Source of the DNA: Solibacillus sp. FSL K6-1523
Lineage (GTDB): Bacteria; Bacillota; Bacilli; Bacillales_A; Planococcaceae
Reading direction: 5' to 3'
DNA length: 64,000 nt
Assembly (NCBI RefSeq): GCF_038005225.1
Contig: NZ_JBBOSU010000001.1
Coordinates: 3,894,001 to 3,958,000 of the forward strand
Part shown: positions 52,524 to 61,068 of the stretch, in pieces
Layout of the letters: every line of letters starts with the position of its first letter
Position numbering within the stretch: position 1 is the stretch's first letter
Position numbers and translations under genes: made by a program
The notes under the pieces: generated by a model
What the model was told of the DNA's origin: nothing
The model's database searches: none
The model's input: the letters and a program-made list of their open reading frames with translations, nothing else

Positions 52524-53441
52524 TTATTTGATTTTATCTTCTTCGCGAATTTCGTCAATTGGCACAAATACTTCAATATGACGCTTTAAATTTTGGAAAA
52601 CCGCCGGAGCATCTCCACCGTACTCGCCATCTAAATTTAAATGTACCTCTTCCTCAGATGTAACTTTGACACGGCTTGCTTTCCGATAAATAACGCGTTC
52701 ATCATTTAAATGCTCGCCTCGCAGCGCAAGTGATGCAATTCGAATAAAGTCAGCAATATTACATTCCTTTAAAATCATGACCGTAAATAAGCCGTCATTA
52801 ATCGATGCGTCTGGGGCAATTTTCTCAAACCCTCCCACAGAGTTTGTTAATCCACATAGGAACATCATGACATTGCCGTCATATACTTCGTCGTCCATTT
52901 CAATTTTCATATGCGTTGCTTTAATGGAAGGAATCATTTCAATTCCTTTTAAATAGTAAGCTAACTGACCAAGCATTGTTTTCATTTTGCTCGGCACTTC
53001 GTAGGTCAGTTCAGTAATACGCCCTCCAGCAGCAATATTAATGAAATAACGTTCATCATTTAATATTCCAACATCAACTGGGATTGTTTCACCCGCAAGT
53101 ATAATGTCTACTGCTTCATCAATTTTCCGTGGAATTTGAACAGCACGTGCAAAATCATTCGTCGTTCCCATTGGAATTAACCCGATTTTCGGACGGTTCT
53201 CACATTGACTAACGCCTGAAACAACTTCATTCAATGTACCGTCACCACCGACAGCAATCACGATATCGAACTCTCGTTTTACAGCTTCTATTGCTGCATT
53301 TGTTGCATCTCCCGCACCTGTTGTGGCATGACATGATGTTTCATATCCTGCTATTTCTAGTTTTTCTAATACTTCTGGTAAATGTTTTTTAAAAACTTCG
53401 CGACCAGAAGATGGATTATAAATAATTCGCGCTCGTTTCAT
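52524..53441 (-). CDS. dgkB: Diacylglycerol kinase DgkB
   Basis: 305-residue soluble lipid kinase of the DAGK-catalytic (YegS/BmrU) family, which recycles diacylglycerol left by lipoteichoic acid synthesis. NPSSGREVFKKHLPEVLEKL, VGGDGTLNEVVSGVSQ and GLIPMGTTNDFARAVQIPRK are the nucleotide- and lipid-binding motifs, and a late DGLFTVMIL completes the site. Located on the same strand as rlmCD with the cyd genes between. Confidence 0.92.
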   Translation of the reverse strand: MKRARIIYNPSSGREVFKKHLPEVLEKLEIAGYETSCHATTGAGDATNAAIEAVKREFDIVIAVGGDGTLNEVVSGVSQCENRPKIGLIPMGTTNDFARAVQIPRKIDEAVDIILAGETIPVDVGILNDERYFINIAAGGRITELTYEVPSKMKTMLGQLAYYLKGIEMIPSIKATHMKIEMDDEVYDGNVMMFLCGLTNSVGGFEKIAPDASINDGLFTVMILKECNIADFIRIASLALRGEHLNDERVIYRKASRVKVTSEEEVHLNLDGEYGGDAPAVFQNLKRHIEVFVPIDEIREEDKIK

Positions 53442-54099
53442 AATTATCTCATCCTGATTTATTATTTTTCACCGTAATTCACTTTTTCATCCTGTTAAAA
53501 TTATACTGTTGGATGTTTATAAATTGCAACTGTTGCTTAGTTATTCGCGTAATCCTCTTCAATATATACGTTCCAATCAAAAATAAGTTCCTACCGTTAT
53601 AATATAGTAGGAACCTCGATTTCATACGACAAAATTATATATAATCAATTAAAGTATCTAACATAAACACAACTCGTTCTATTTAAGTATCTGCTTCTAT
53701 AAATTCTAAGTTATTATTTCATCATTCTGAATCAAATATTGCCATAGTAAAATTTGTATTCATACTTGCTAAAAATGCCATTTGAGCATGCTTTTACTTT
53801 TAAAAAATTTTATTTTGCATATGTATTATTAAGTTCCGGTATTTATATTAAAAAAATGAAGAAAGGATTTAAAATTTCTATTCAGTAGGACAATTAATTA
53901 AGTAAACGCCGCCTCACACGGTAGCGGCGCACTTTATAAAGAAAGCTTCAGTAGGCAAAATTTTATAATGGCTGGCCTTGCACAAAGCACAAAGATGAGT
54001 CGTACAGATTTGTGACAACAAAGCTGTGTGACTCATCTGCTTAGCCAGCCATGCAAGCACATACTTTATTAGAATTTATGTTGGAATCTTTTCTTTAAA
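53442..54099. other. AT-rich gap with hairpin and type II repeat c
   Basis: No gene seen over 650 bases. It contains a hairpin at 53587-53614 (GTTCCTAC / GTAGGAAC around ATAATA-type loop) and type II repeat copy c (53901-54076). The dgkB promoter must lie near 53450-53520; no clear -35/-10 identified. Confidence 0.4.
53901..54076. repeat. Type II structured repeat, copy c (inverted)
   Basis: Reverse orientation relative to copies a and b: GGCTGGC...GCCAGCC stem, an inner AGATGAGT/ACTCATCT pair, and the separate hairpin CGCCGC/GCGGCG (53907-53912/53924-53929). It starts 24 bases after the thioredoxin-like gene stop. Confidence 0.85.
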
Positions 54100-54657
54100 C
54101 TATAAAATTGCTGCTACAGTCTTTTTAAAATCTTCATATACATATGACCACATTTGCGGATTTTCTGTATATTGTATACGGAAGTTTTCATACATCGCTT
54201 TTTGTGCCTCTTCAAAATTAGGATCTTCCTTATCTGGTAGCTGCGCGCGATTATCCATAACGAATTGTTGTAACTGTGGTGCACGCGGTCCCCACTTTCC
54301 TAGCACTTCGCCCATCTCATTTAAAATGATATAGATTGGGATTGCCCGTCCACCATTCGTTAAGTAACGATCGATTAAATCTGTGTCTGCATCACGCAAT
54401 GCTGTACGAATTTCAACATTTGCAGCTTCTGCAACTTTTCGGATGATTGGATTGTTTAGCATCGCATCTCCACACCAATCTTCTGTAATCGCTAAAATAT
54501 GGACATTTGCATTTTTCAAGTTTTCGATAAATGCATCTTCCTGCGCCACTTCAAAACTTTCATAAATAGCAAAGCTCTGTTCTTTTAGCTGCGACATATC
54601 CTCCATATAAACTTTCATTTCTTTACTTTCTTCAAAATATTGTTGTTCTGTTTTCAT
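54100..54657 (-). CDS. Thioredoxin-family protein
   Basis: 185 residues with a thioredoxin-like fold: LAITEDWCGDAMLNNPIIRK, RALRDADTDLIDRYLTNGGR and AIPIYIILNEMGEVLGKWGP with the cis-Pro. The active site is WCGDA, a single Cys without the second CXXC Cys, so it cannot act as a classical disulfide reductase; a bacilliredoxin-like or thiol-protective role is possible. A good GGGAGGG ribosome site precedes the ATG. Monocistronic. Confidence 0.8.
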   Translation of the reverse strand: MKTEQQYFEESKEMKVYMEDMSQLKEQSFAIYESFEVAQEDAFIENLKNANVHILAITEDWCGDAMLNNPIIRKVAEAANVEIRTALRDADTDLIDRYLTNGGRAIPIYIILNEMGEVLGKWGPRAPQLQQFVMDNRAQLPDKEDPNFEEAQKAMYENFRIQYTENPQMWSYVYEDFKKTVAAIL

Positions 54658-54749
54658 TTCAATTCCCTCCCTATATATACTAAGTCCATTTTGACGCTTT
54701 TCATGACAAAGTGAAAGATTATTTATGCCTAAACATTATTATATCCAGA

Positions 54750-54978
54750 ATCAATTACGCCTCGGCGTAATTGCGTCCAGATTTTTTCGAGCTCGCTCGA
54801 AAAACTTCCCTTAAAAATCTGTGACATCCGCCGGAGCTTAACTTGATTCAGCTGGAGTTTAAACCCCCACGCAAGTAAAATTACCTTTTTTGGCATTCAT
54901 CCCCCACTTATAGAAGTAGAGAACTTCTGTACCTGCCACTTCGCTTTCGGTACAAATACATTTGCTGAATTAAGTTAA
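54750..54978. repeat. Type I multi-hairpin repeat, copy D (inverted, with extra hairpin)
   Basis: In reverse: CAATTACGCC/GGCGTAATTG, the TTTTTCGAGC/GCTCGAAAAA palindrome, AAAAATCTGTGACATCCGCC, CTCCAGC.., GGGGGATGAATGCC, and at the far end an added hairpin TGTACC...GGTACA (around 54926-54957) before the TTAACTTAATTCAGC boundary. The added hairpin recurs alone at 62.74 kb. Confidence 0.85.
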
Positions 54979-55078
54979 ATAAAATTTGAATCTTCGATGA
55001 AATAGATCAATTGTGTCTATTTTGTTACAAACTATAGTAGATTGAAAATTCAAAATGAATGAATTTTTCGAGCATATT

Positions 55079-55105
55079 CCCCTTGAATTCAAAGTAATTC
55101 AAGGG
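55079..55105. repeat. Perfect inverted repeat upstream of oppA
   Basis: CCCTTGAATT and AATTCAAGGG are separated by CAAAGT, about 195 bases before the oppA start. No T-run follows at once. Could be a protein-binding site or remnant terminator. The rest of 54979-55300 is AT-rich with no gene. Confidence 0.55.
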
Positions 55106-55253
55106 TTAATTAGTATATAGGTAAACTATTTTAAAATATAATATAAATTTGATAATATTCGGAATTATTGGACTTATTTGATTTCAAAACTTTTTTCTTA
55201 AACAGTCTTTTTTTATCAACAATATTCTGATATATTGTATTAACGCATCAAAA

Positions 55254-55268
55254 TATTATCAGAAAATT
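55254..55268. promoter_or_regulatory. CodY-box-like site before oppA
   Basis: TATTATCAGAAAATT matches the CodY consensus AATTTTCWGAAAATT at 13 of 15 positions. A poorer match (AATATTCTGATATAT, 55221-55235) lies upstream. CodY control of oligopeptide permeases is established in Bacillus. Confidence 0.6.
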
Positions 55269-55300
55269 TAATTTACATGAATTTCTAGGGGGACTATTTA

Positions 55301-56953
55301 ATGAAGTACAACAAAGTAGTATTACCAGCAATGGCTCTTTCTCTTTCTGCATTTTTAGCAGCTTGTGGTACCGATGAAGGGTCAAAAGACACAGACAAAA
55401 ATGCATCAGGTGACGCAGCAAAAAATTTAAACGTATTAATTACATCTGAACCACCAAAATTACATCCACAATTAGCAACAGATACTACTTCTGGAGTAAT
55501 TATTGAAAACGCATTTGAAGGTTTAACAACAATGGTAAATGGCGAGCCTATTTTAGCAGCTGCCGAAGACTATAAAGTTTCTGATGACCTACTTACTTAC
55601 ACATTTACTTTGCGTGATGCGCAGTGGTCAAATGGTGAACAAGTAACTGCTGAAGACTTTGCCTTTGCATGGTTATGGGGTTTAAATCCAGAAAACGCTT
55701 CTGAATATTCATCAATCCTTTATGCAATTAAAGGTGCAGAAAACTATAATAACGGTTTAGGTACTGCTGAAGAAGTAGGAGTTAAAGCAATCGATGAAAA
55801 AACACTTGAAGTTACTTTAGAAGCGCCTACTCCTTATTTCTTAGAGTTAACAGCTTTCAAAACTTTCTTCCCAATTAACAAAGCAACTGCTGAAGCGAAT
55901 CCAAAATGGTTCACAGAAGCTGATTCTTATGTATCAAATGGTGCATACAACTTAGCATCTTGGAAACACGCAAGCGAAATCGTATTAGAAAAACGCGATA
56001 CGTATTGGGATGCTGAAAATGTAGCGATTGAATCAGTAAACGTTGCAATGGTTGAGTCTGAAACGACACAAATGACAATGTTTGATAGTGGCGAAGTTGA
56101 CTTCTTAGGCGCACCATTCGGCGGAATCTCTCTTGATTCAATCGAGCGCTTAAAATCTGAAAATAAATTAAATGTATCTGATTTATCAGGTATTTACTGG
56201 TACAAACTAAATACAAAAGATCCGGTTATGCAAAATGAAAACATTCGTAAAGCGTTATCTTTATCAATCGACCGTGAAGGAATCGTTAAAAACATCACTA
56301 AAGGTGAGCAAGAGCCAGCACTTGGTATCGTTCCAAACTCGGTTGCAGGTTTCGGCGATGACGAAGGTTATTTCCAAGATGCAAACTACGATGAAGCGAA
56401 AAAGTATTTAGATGCAGGTCTTAAAGAATTAGGTATTGCAAGCGCTGCTGATTTAGAAATTAAAGTTTCTTATAACACTTCAGAATCACACTCTGCAATC
56501 GCACAATTCATCCAACAAGGTTGGACGAAAAACTTAGGTATCAAAATTAAGCTTGATAATGCTGAATGGCAAGTATATTTAGACAAAATCAACAATGGCG
56601 ATTTCCAAGTAGGTCGTATGGGTTGGTCTGCTGACTACAACGATGCTTACTCATTCTTAGAAATGTACAGCAGTGCAGAGAACGGCAATAACCAAACTGG
56701 TTGGAGCAATCCAGAGTATACGAAGTTACTGAAAGAATCTACTACAGAAACAGACTCTGCTAAACGTTTAGAAAAATTATTAGAAGCAGAAGCTATTCTA
56801 ATGGAAGAAATGCCTGTAGCACCAATCTACTTCCAAACAAACTTAAATGTTGTTGCGGATAAGGTTAAAAATATGGCTCCTAATGCAATTGGTAGCATCA
56901 ACCTGAAATACGTAGATATTCAAAATGAGGATGAGGACGAGGGCAAGAAATAA
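55301..56953 (+). CDS. oppA: Oligopeptide ABC transporter substrate-binding lipoprotein
   Basis: 550 residues, SBP_bac_5 family. Lipobox FLAACG with Cys22; then a Gly/Asp/Lys-rich linker. NVLITSEPPKLHPQLATDTT, FTLRDAQWSNGEQVTAEDFA and ENIRKALSLSIDREGIVKNI are typical of OppA peptide-binding proteins. The ribosome site AGGGGG is followed by nine bases. Not closely similar to the NikA protein at 1.5 kb. First gene of oppABCDF, delivering peptides to the permease. Confidence 0.92.
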   Translation: MKYNKVVLPAMALSLSAFLAACGTDEGSKDTDKNASGDAAKNLNVLITSEPPKLHPQLATDTTSGVIIENAFEGLTTMVNGEPILAAAEDYKVSDDLLTYTFTLRDAQWSNGEQVTAEDFAFAWLWGLNPENASEYSSILYAIKGAENYNNGLGTAEEVGVKAIDEKTLEVTLEAPTPYFLELTAFKTFFPINKATAEANPKWFTEADSYVSNGAYNLASWKHASEIVLEKRDTYWDAENVAIESVNVAMVESETTQMTMFDSGEVDFLGAPFGGISLDSIERLKSENKLNVSDLSGIYWYKLNTKDPVMQNENIRKALSLSIDREGIVKNITKGEQEPALGIVPNSVAGFGDDEGYFQDANYDEAKKYLDAGLKELGIASAADLEIKVSYNTSESHSAIAQFIQQGWTKNLGIKIKLDNAEWQVYLDKINNGDFQVGRMGWSADYNDAYSFLEMYSSAENGNNQTGWSNPEYTKLLKESTTETDSAKRLEKLLEAEAILMEEMPVAPIYFQTNLNVVADKVKNMAPNAIGSINLKYVDIQNEDEDEGKK

Positions 56954-57016
56954 CCTCTCGTAAACTTTATACAATAAACTCATGCGAACACATGAGATGC
57001 TTGTCTTTTTCAAGTA

Positions 57017-57060
57017 GGAAGGCTGCTGAAACATTCATTTGTTTCAAGCAGCCTTTCCTG
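57017..57060 (+). terminator. Intra-operon hairpin between oppA and oppB
   Basis: GGAAGGCTGCTGAAAC pairs with GTTTCAAGCAGCCTTTCC (with a one-base bulge). No strong T-run follows (CTGCTATATAAG), so it may stabilise the oppA message or partly terminate, giving more OppA than permease. A second smaller hairpin, GGTTTCTAC/GTAGCAACC then GGC/GCC, lies at 57098-57149. Confidence 0.65.
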
Positions 57061-57174
57061 CTATATAAGAATTTTCAAAATAGTACATTTTTTGACGGCG
57101 GGTTTCTACCATTAATATAGTAGCAACCTTGGCTAAAAAAAGCCGAGATGTAATTAATAAAGGAGGTACGGACA

Positions 57175-58104
57175 TTGGTAAAATTTATTATTAAACGATT
57201 ACTTTATATCGTTCTAGCAATGTATTTAATTATTACTGCGACATTTTTCTTAATGCAACTTGCACCAGGTAGTCCATTCGCGAGTGAACGTGACCTACCA
57301 CCTGCAATTGAAGAACAACTAAACGCAAAATATGGACTGGATAATCCTTGGTATATCCAATACAAAGATTATTTAGTCGATACGATGACTTTTGATTTTG
57401 GTGAATCCATGAAGTACACAGGACGATCAACGAATGACATTATTGCTGAAAGTTTCCCTGTATCTCTTGCTTTAGGTCTTCAAGCAATGATCTTAGCAAT
57501 TGGTCTTGGGATTTTACTAGGTGTCATATCTGCCCTGTATCACAATAAACTTCCAGACTATGCGGCTACAATCATTGCCGTGTTAGGAATTTCGGTTCCG
57601 TCATTTATTTTGGCAGGTTTACTTCAATATTATTTATCTTTCAAAGCGGGTTGGTTCCCGGTAAGTGGATGGAAAGGTTTCGCTTATACGATTTTACCGT
57701 CATTTGCGATTGCCATTACACACGCAGGCTTCATCGCCAAATTGACGCGTTCAAGTATGCTTGAGCAAAACAATAGTGATTACGTGAAACTCGCTCGTGC
57801 AAAAGGTCTTGGAAAGTGGACAGTTGTGTTCAAACATTCACTACGTAATGCACTATTACCAGTAGTGACGTATTTAGGACCTCTTTTTGCAGGAGTTATT
57901 ACAGGTAGTTTCGTAATTGAACAAATCTTTGCCGTTCCTGGACTTGGTCGCCATTTCGTAACAAGTATTACAAACCGTGACTATACAGTAATTATGGGAA
58001 CTACTGTGTTCTACTCACTTATTTTATTATTCGCTGTATTAATTGTAGATATTTTATATAGCGTGATTGATCCACGTATTAAATTGAAAGGAGCGAAAAA
58101 ATAA
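57175..58104 (+). CDS. oppB: Oligopeptide ABC transporter permease B
   Basis: 309 residues, six helices. TTG start at 57175 behind AAAGGAGGTACGG. ATFFLMQLAPGSPFASERDL is the OppB N-terminal signature, DYVKLARAKGLGK the coupling loop, and the end DILYSVIDPRIKLKG is typical. Overlaps oppC by one base. Confidence 0.92.
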   Translation: MVKFIIKRLLYIVLAMYLIITATFFLMQLAPGSPFASERDLPPAIEEQLNAKYGLDNPWYIQYKDYLVDTMTFDFGESMKYTGRSTNDIIAESFPVSLALGLQAMILAIGLGILLGVISALYHNKLPDYAATIIAVLGISVPSFILAGLLQYYLSFKAGWFPVSGWKGFAYTILPSFAIAITHAGFIAKLTRSSMLEQNNSDYVKLARAKGLGKWTVVFKHSLRNALLPVVTYLGPLFAGVITGSFVIEQIFAVPGLGRHFVTSITNRDYTVIMGTTVFYSLILLFAVLIVDILYSVIDPRIKLKGAKK

Positions 58105-59039
58105 TGAATTTAGACAAACAACAAATTCCAAAAATTGCACCTGAAATGTTTGAAGTTGTCGGAAATCAAACGCAACAATCTGACGCACTCGCAAAAAAAC
58201 AAGTGTCCTTTTGGAAGGAAGTATTTTATCGCTTCTCTCATAATAAACTGGCGATTGTTGGCTTAATTATATTAATCTTCATTACATTAATGGCAGCTTT
58301 TGCTCCTGTATTTTCATCTTACAACTATGAAGAAAGTGTAGGTTTATATAATAGTGCACCATCTGCTACACACTGGTTTGGTACAGATGACCTTGCTCGT
58401 GACATATTCGTTCGTGCATGGGAAGGTGCTCGAATTTCATTATTTATCGGTATTGCTGCTGCTACCATTGATTTAATTATCGGTGTGTTATGGGGAAGTA
58501 TTGCCGGTCTTGCAGGTGGCCGTGTCGACAATATTATGATGCGTATCGCTGACGTGTTAACTGCCATTCCTTATTTACTTGTTGTTATTATTTTACTTGT
58601 AGTAATGGAGCCTGGTTTAGTGCCAATGATTATTGCTCTGTCGATTACCGGTTGGGTAAATATGGCGCGTATCGTTCGAAGTGAAGTGTTAAAAATTAAA
58701 AACCAAGAATATGTTTTAGCTGCTCGTACGTTAGGCGCAAACAATTGGCATATTATTAAACGCCACCTTATCCCAAATGCGATGGGTGCGATTTTAGTAA
58801 CAATGACAATGACAATTCCAAGTGCAATTTTCACAGAAAGTTTCCTAAGTTATTTAGGTTTAGGTGTTCAAGCTCCTTTAGCCAGCTGGGGTACAATGGC
58901 CTCTGAAGGTTTTAAAGCTTTAACATCTGCCCCGTGGCGATTATTGTTCCCTGCCCTATTAATCTCGGTAACAATTTTTGCGTTTAACGCAGTTGGAGAC
59001 GGGCTCCGTGACGCACTTGATCCGAAATTACGTAAATAA
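58104..59039 (+). CDS. oppC: Oligopeptide ABC transporter permease C
   Basis: 311 residues: an N-terminal cytoplasmic extension, one helix, a periplasmic-side HWFGTDDLARDIFVRAWEGA motif, then five helices with the coupling loop EYVLAARTLGANNW and FLSYLGLGVQAPLASWGTMA. Normal OppC length. The ribosome site AAAGGAGCG lies in the oppB 3' end. Confidence 0.93.
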   Translation: MNLDKQQIPKIAPEMFEVVGNQTQQSDALAKKQVSFWKEVFYRFSHNKLAIVGLIILIFITLMAAFAPVFSSYNYEESVGLYNSAPSATHWFGTDDLARDIFVRAWEGARISLFIGIAAATIDLIIGVLWGSIAGLAGGRVDNIMMRIADVLTAIPYLLVVIILLVVMEPGLVPMIIALSITGWVNMARIVRSEVLKIKNQEYVLAARTLGANNWHIIKRHLIPNAMGAILVTMTMTIPSAIFTESFLSYLGLGVQAPLASWGTMASEGFKALTSAPWRLLFPALLISVTIFAFNAVGDGLRDALDPKLRK

Positions 59040-59053
59040 GGAGAGTGTACGAG

Positions 59054-60112
59054 ATGAAGAAAAAAGTATTAGAAGTGAAAGACTTACGTATTAATTTCAA
59101 AACGTACGCTGGTGTAGTCCAAGCTGTACGAGGTGTAAGTTTTGAATTATATGAAGGCGAAACTTTAGCCATCGTTGGAGAATCAGGCTCTGGTAAATCT
59201 GTTACGAGTAACGCTTTAATGAAGCTAATTCCACAGCCACCTGGTATTTATGCAGGTGGGCAAATTAATTTCCACGGAAAAGACATTATTCCTTTAACTG
59301 AAAAAGAAATGATGGCGGTTCGCGGAAATGATATCGCGATGATTTTCCAAGATCCAATGACTGCTTTAAACCCAACAATGCGCATTGGTAAGCAAATTAC
59401 TGAAGTGTTATTGAAGCATAAAAAAGTGAATTCACGCGATGCTGCAAAAGTACGTGCAATTGAATTGCTAGACCAAGTAGGAATTCCTTTCCCGGAGAAG
59501 CGTTACCGCGCATACCCACATGAATTATCTGGTGGTATGCGTCAACGTATTGTTATCGCAATTGCCCTTGCTGCAGATCCGAAGCTATTAATTGCCGATG
59601 AGCCCACAACAGCTTTGGACGTTACAATCCAAGCGCAAATTTTAGAGTTAATGAAAGAAATCCAAAAGAAGTCGAACACGTCGATTATTTTCATTACCCA
59701 TGACTTAGGTGTTGTAGCCAATATCGCTGACCGTGTTGCTGTTATGTACGCTGGACAAATTGTTGAGTACGGAACAGTAGAGGATATTTTCTACAATCCT
59801 AAACACCCTTACACTTGGGGCTTACTTGGTTCAATGCCCGATTTAAACAACAGTACGGACGAGCTATTACGCGCAATTCCAGGCTCACCTCCAAACTTAA
59901 TTGATCCACCAAAAGGCGATGCATTTGCACCTCGTAATGAGCATGCAATGAAAATCGATTTTGAAATGGAGCCGCCGATGTTTAAAGTATCGGATACACA
60001 TTCTGCGAAAACATGGCTTTTACACCCAGATGCACCAAAAATGCCACTCCCTGATGCAATCGCACGCCGCATCAAAGGCTATGAACTGGAGGGCAAAGCA
60101 AATGGCAAATAA
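59054..60112 (+). CDS. oppD: Oligopeptide ABC transporter ATPase D
   Basis: Start at ATG 59054 after AAGGAGAG; a GTG three codons earlier is unlikely. 352 residues. Walker A GESGSGKS, Q-loop IFQDPMTALNPTMRIGKQ, signature LSGGMRQR, Walker B LLIADEPTTALDV, and the C-terminal oligopeptide-transporter extension. That extension has RNEHA where OppD proteins usually show a Cys-rich CPxC-type sequence. Confidence 0.92.
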   Translation: MKKKVLEVKDLRINFKTYAGVVQAVRGVSFELYEGETLAIVGESGSGKSVTSNALMKLIPQPPGIYAGGQINFHGKDIIPLTEKEMMAVRGNDIAMIFQDPMTALNPTMRIGKQITEVLLKHKKVNSRDAAKVRAIELLDQVGIPFPEKRYRAYPHELSGGMRQRIVIAIALAADPKLLIADEPTTALDVTIQAQILELMKEIQKKSNTSIIFITHDLGVVANIADRVAVMYAGQIVEYGTVEDIFYNPKHPYTWGLLGSMPDLNNSTDELLRAIPGSPPNLIDPPKGDAFAPRNEHAMKIDFEMEPPMFKVSDTHSAKTWLLHPDAPKMPLPDAIARRIKGYELEGKANGK

Positions 60113-61010
60113 AATTTTAGAAGTACAAGGCTTAAAACAACATTTCGGTACAGCAAAAGATCCGATTAAAGCGATTGATGGTATTAGCTTTGATGTTTAT
60201 GAAGGGGAAACTTTAGGATTAGTTGGAGAATCTGGTTGTGGTAAATCAACGACAGGTCGCTCAATTATCCGCCTTTATGACATTACAGAAGGTCAAATTA
60301 CGTTTAAAGGTCGCAATATTTCAGAGCTCAAATCACGTAAAGATTTAATGCAGTTTAACCGAGAAATGCAAATGATTTTCCAAGATCCATATGCATCATT
60401 AAATCCTCGTATGACAGCTGGTGAACTTATTGCTGAATCATTCGACATTCATGGTCTTTATAAAAATAAAGCAGAGCGACGTGAGAAAGTTGGTTCATTA
60501 CTTGAATCAGTAGGTTTAACGCGTGAGCATGCAAACCGCTATGCGCATGAATTTTCTGGTGGTCAACGTCAGCGTATCGGAATTGCCCGTGCACTTAGCT
60601 TAGACCCTAGCTTCATCATCGCGGACGAACCGATTTCAGCGCTGGATGTTTCGATTCAAGCGCAAGTCGTTAACTTATTGAAGCAACTGCAAAAAGAACG
60701 CGGCTTAACGTATTTATTTATTGCCCATGATTTATCAATGGTTAAATACATTTCAGACCGTATTGCTGTTATGTACCGCGGTAAAATTTTAGAACTTGGC
60801 TCTGCGGATGAGATTTACAATAATCCAATCCACCCATATACAAAATCATTACTATCAGCGGTTCCTCAGCCAAACCCTGAGTATGAGCGCAATCGTGTAC
60901 GTATCCCTTACAAACATACAGAGCACGATCCTGCTGCAAAAGTAATTGAAGCTCGCCCTGGTCACTTCGTCTTCGGTACAGAAGCACAAGCGAAAGAATG
61001 GGCTAAATAA
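60102..61010 (+). CDS. oppF: Oligopeptide ABC transporter ATPase F
   Basis: Start at ATG 60102 after TGGAGGGC, overlapping oppD by 11 bases; the open frame extends upstream but is only oppD sequence in another frame. 302 residues. Walker A GESGCGKST, Q-loop MIFQDPYASLNPRMTAGEL, signature FSGGQRQR, Walker B FIIADEPISALDVS. Second ATPase of the importer. The C-terminal extension ends RPGHFVFGTEAQAKEWAK. Confidence 0.92.
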   Translation: MANKILEVQGLKQHFGTAKDPIKAIDGISFDVYEGETLGLVGESGCGKSTTGRSIIRLYDITEGQITFKGRNISELKSRKDLMQFNREMQMIFQDPYASLNPRMTAGELIAESFDIHGLYKNKAERREKVGSLLESVGLTREHANRYAHEFSGGQRQRIGIARALSLDPSFIIADEPISALDVSIQAQVVNLLKQLQKERGLTYLFIAHDLSMVKYISDRIAVMYRGKILELGSADEIYNNPIHPYTKSLLSAVPQPNPEYERNRVRIPYKHTEHDPAAKVIEARPGHFVFGTEAQAKEWAK

Positions 61011-61024
61011 TTCGCAATAAACGT

Positions 61025-61061
61025 TAAAAGCACATCTCGTATTAAACCGAGATGTGCTTTT
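61025..61061. terminator. Bidirectional terminator, oppF / P5C dehydrogenase
   Basis: AAAAGCACATCTCG pairs perfectly with CGAGATGTGCTTTT around an 8-base loop, between two convergent stops; A/T tracts on both sides allow use in both directions. Confidence 0.9.
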
Positions 61062-61068
61062 CTACTTA

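Noticed and set aside
59961-60101. Extended N-terminus for oppF
   Set aside because: The upstream frame is only oppD coding sequence read in another frame; the ATG at 60102 has a ribosome site and the normal OppF N-terminus.
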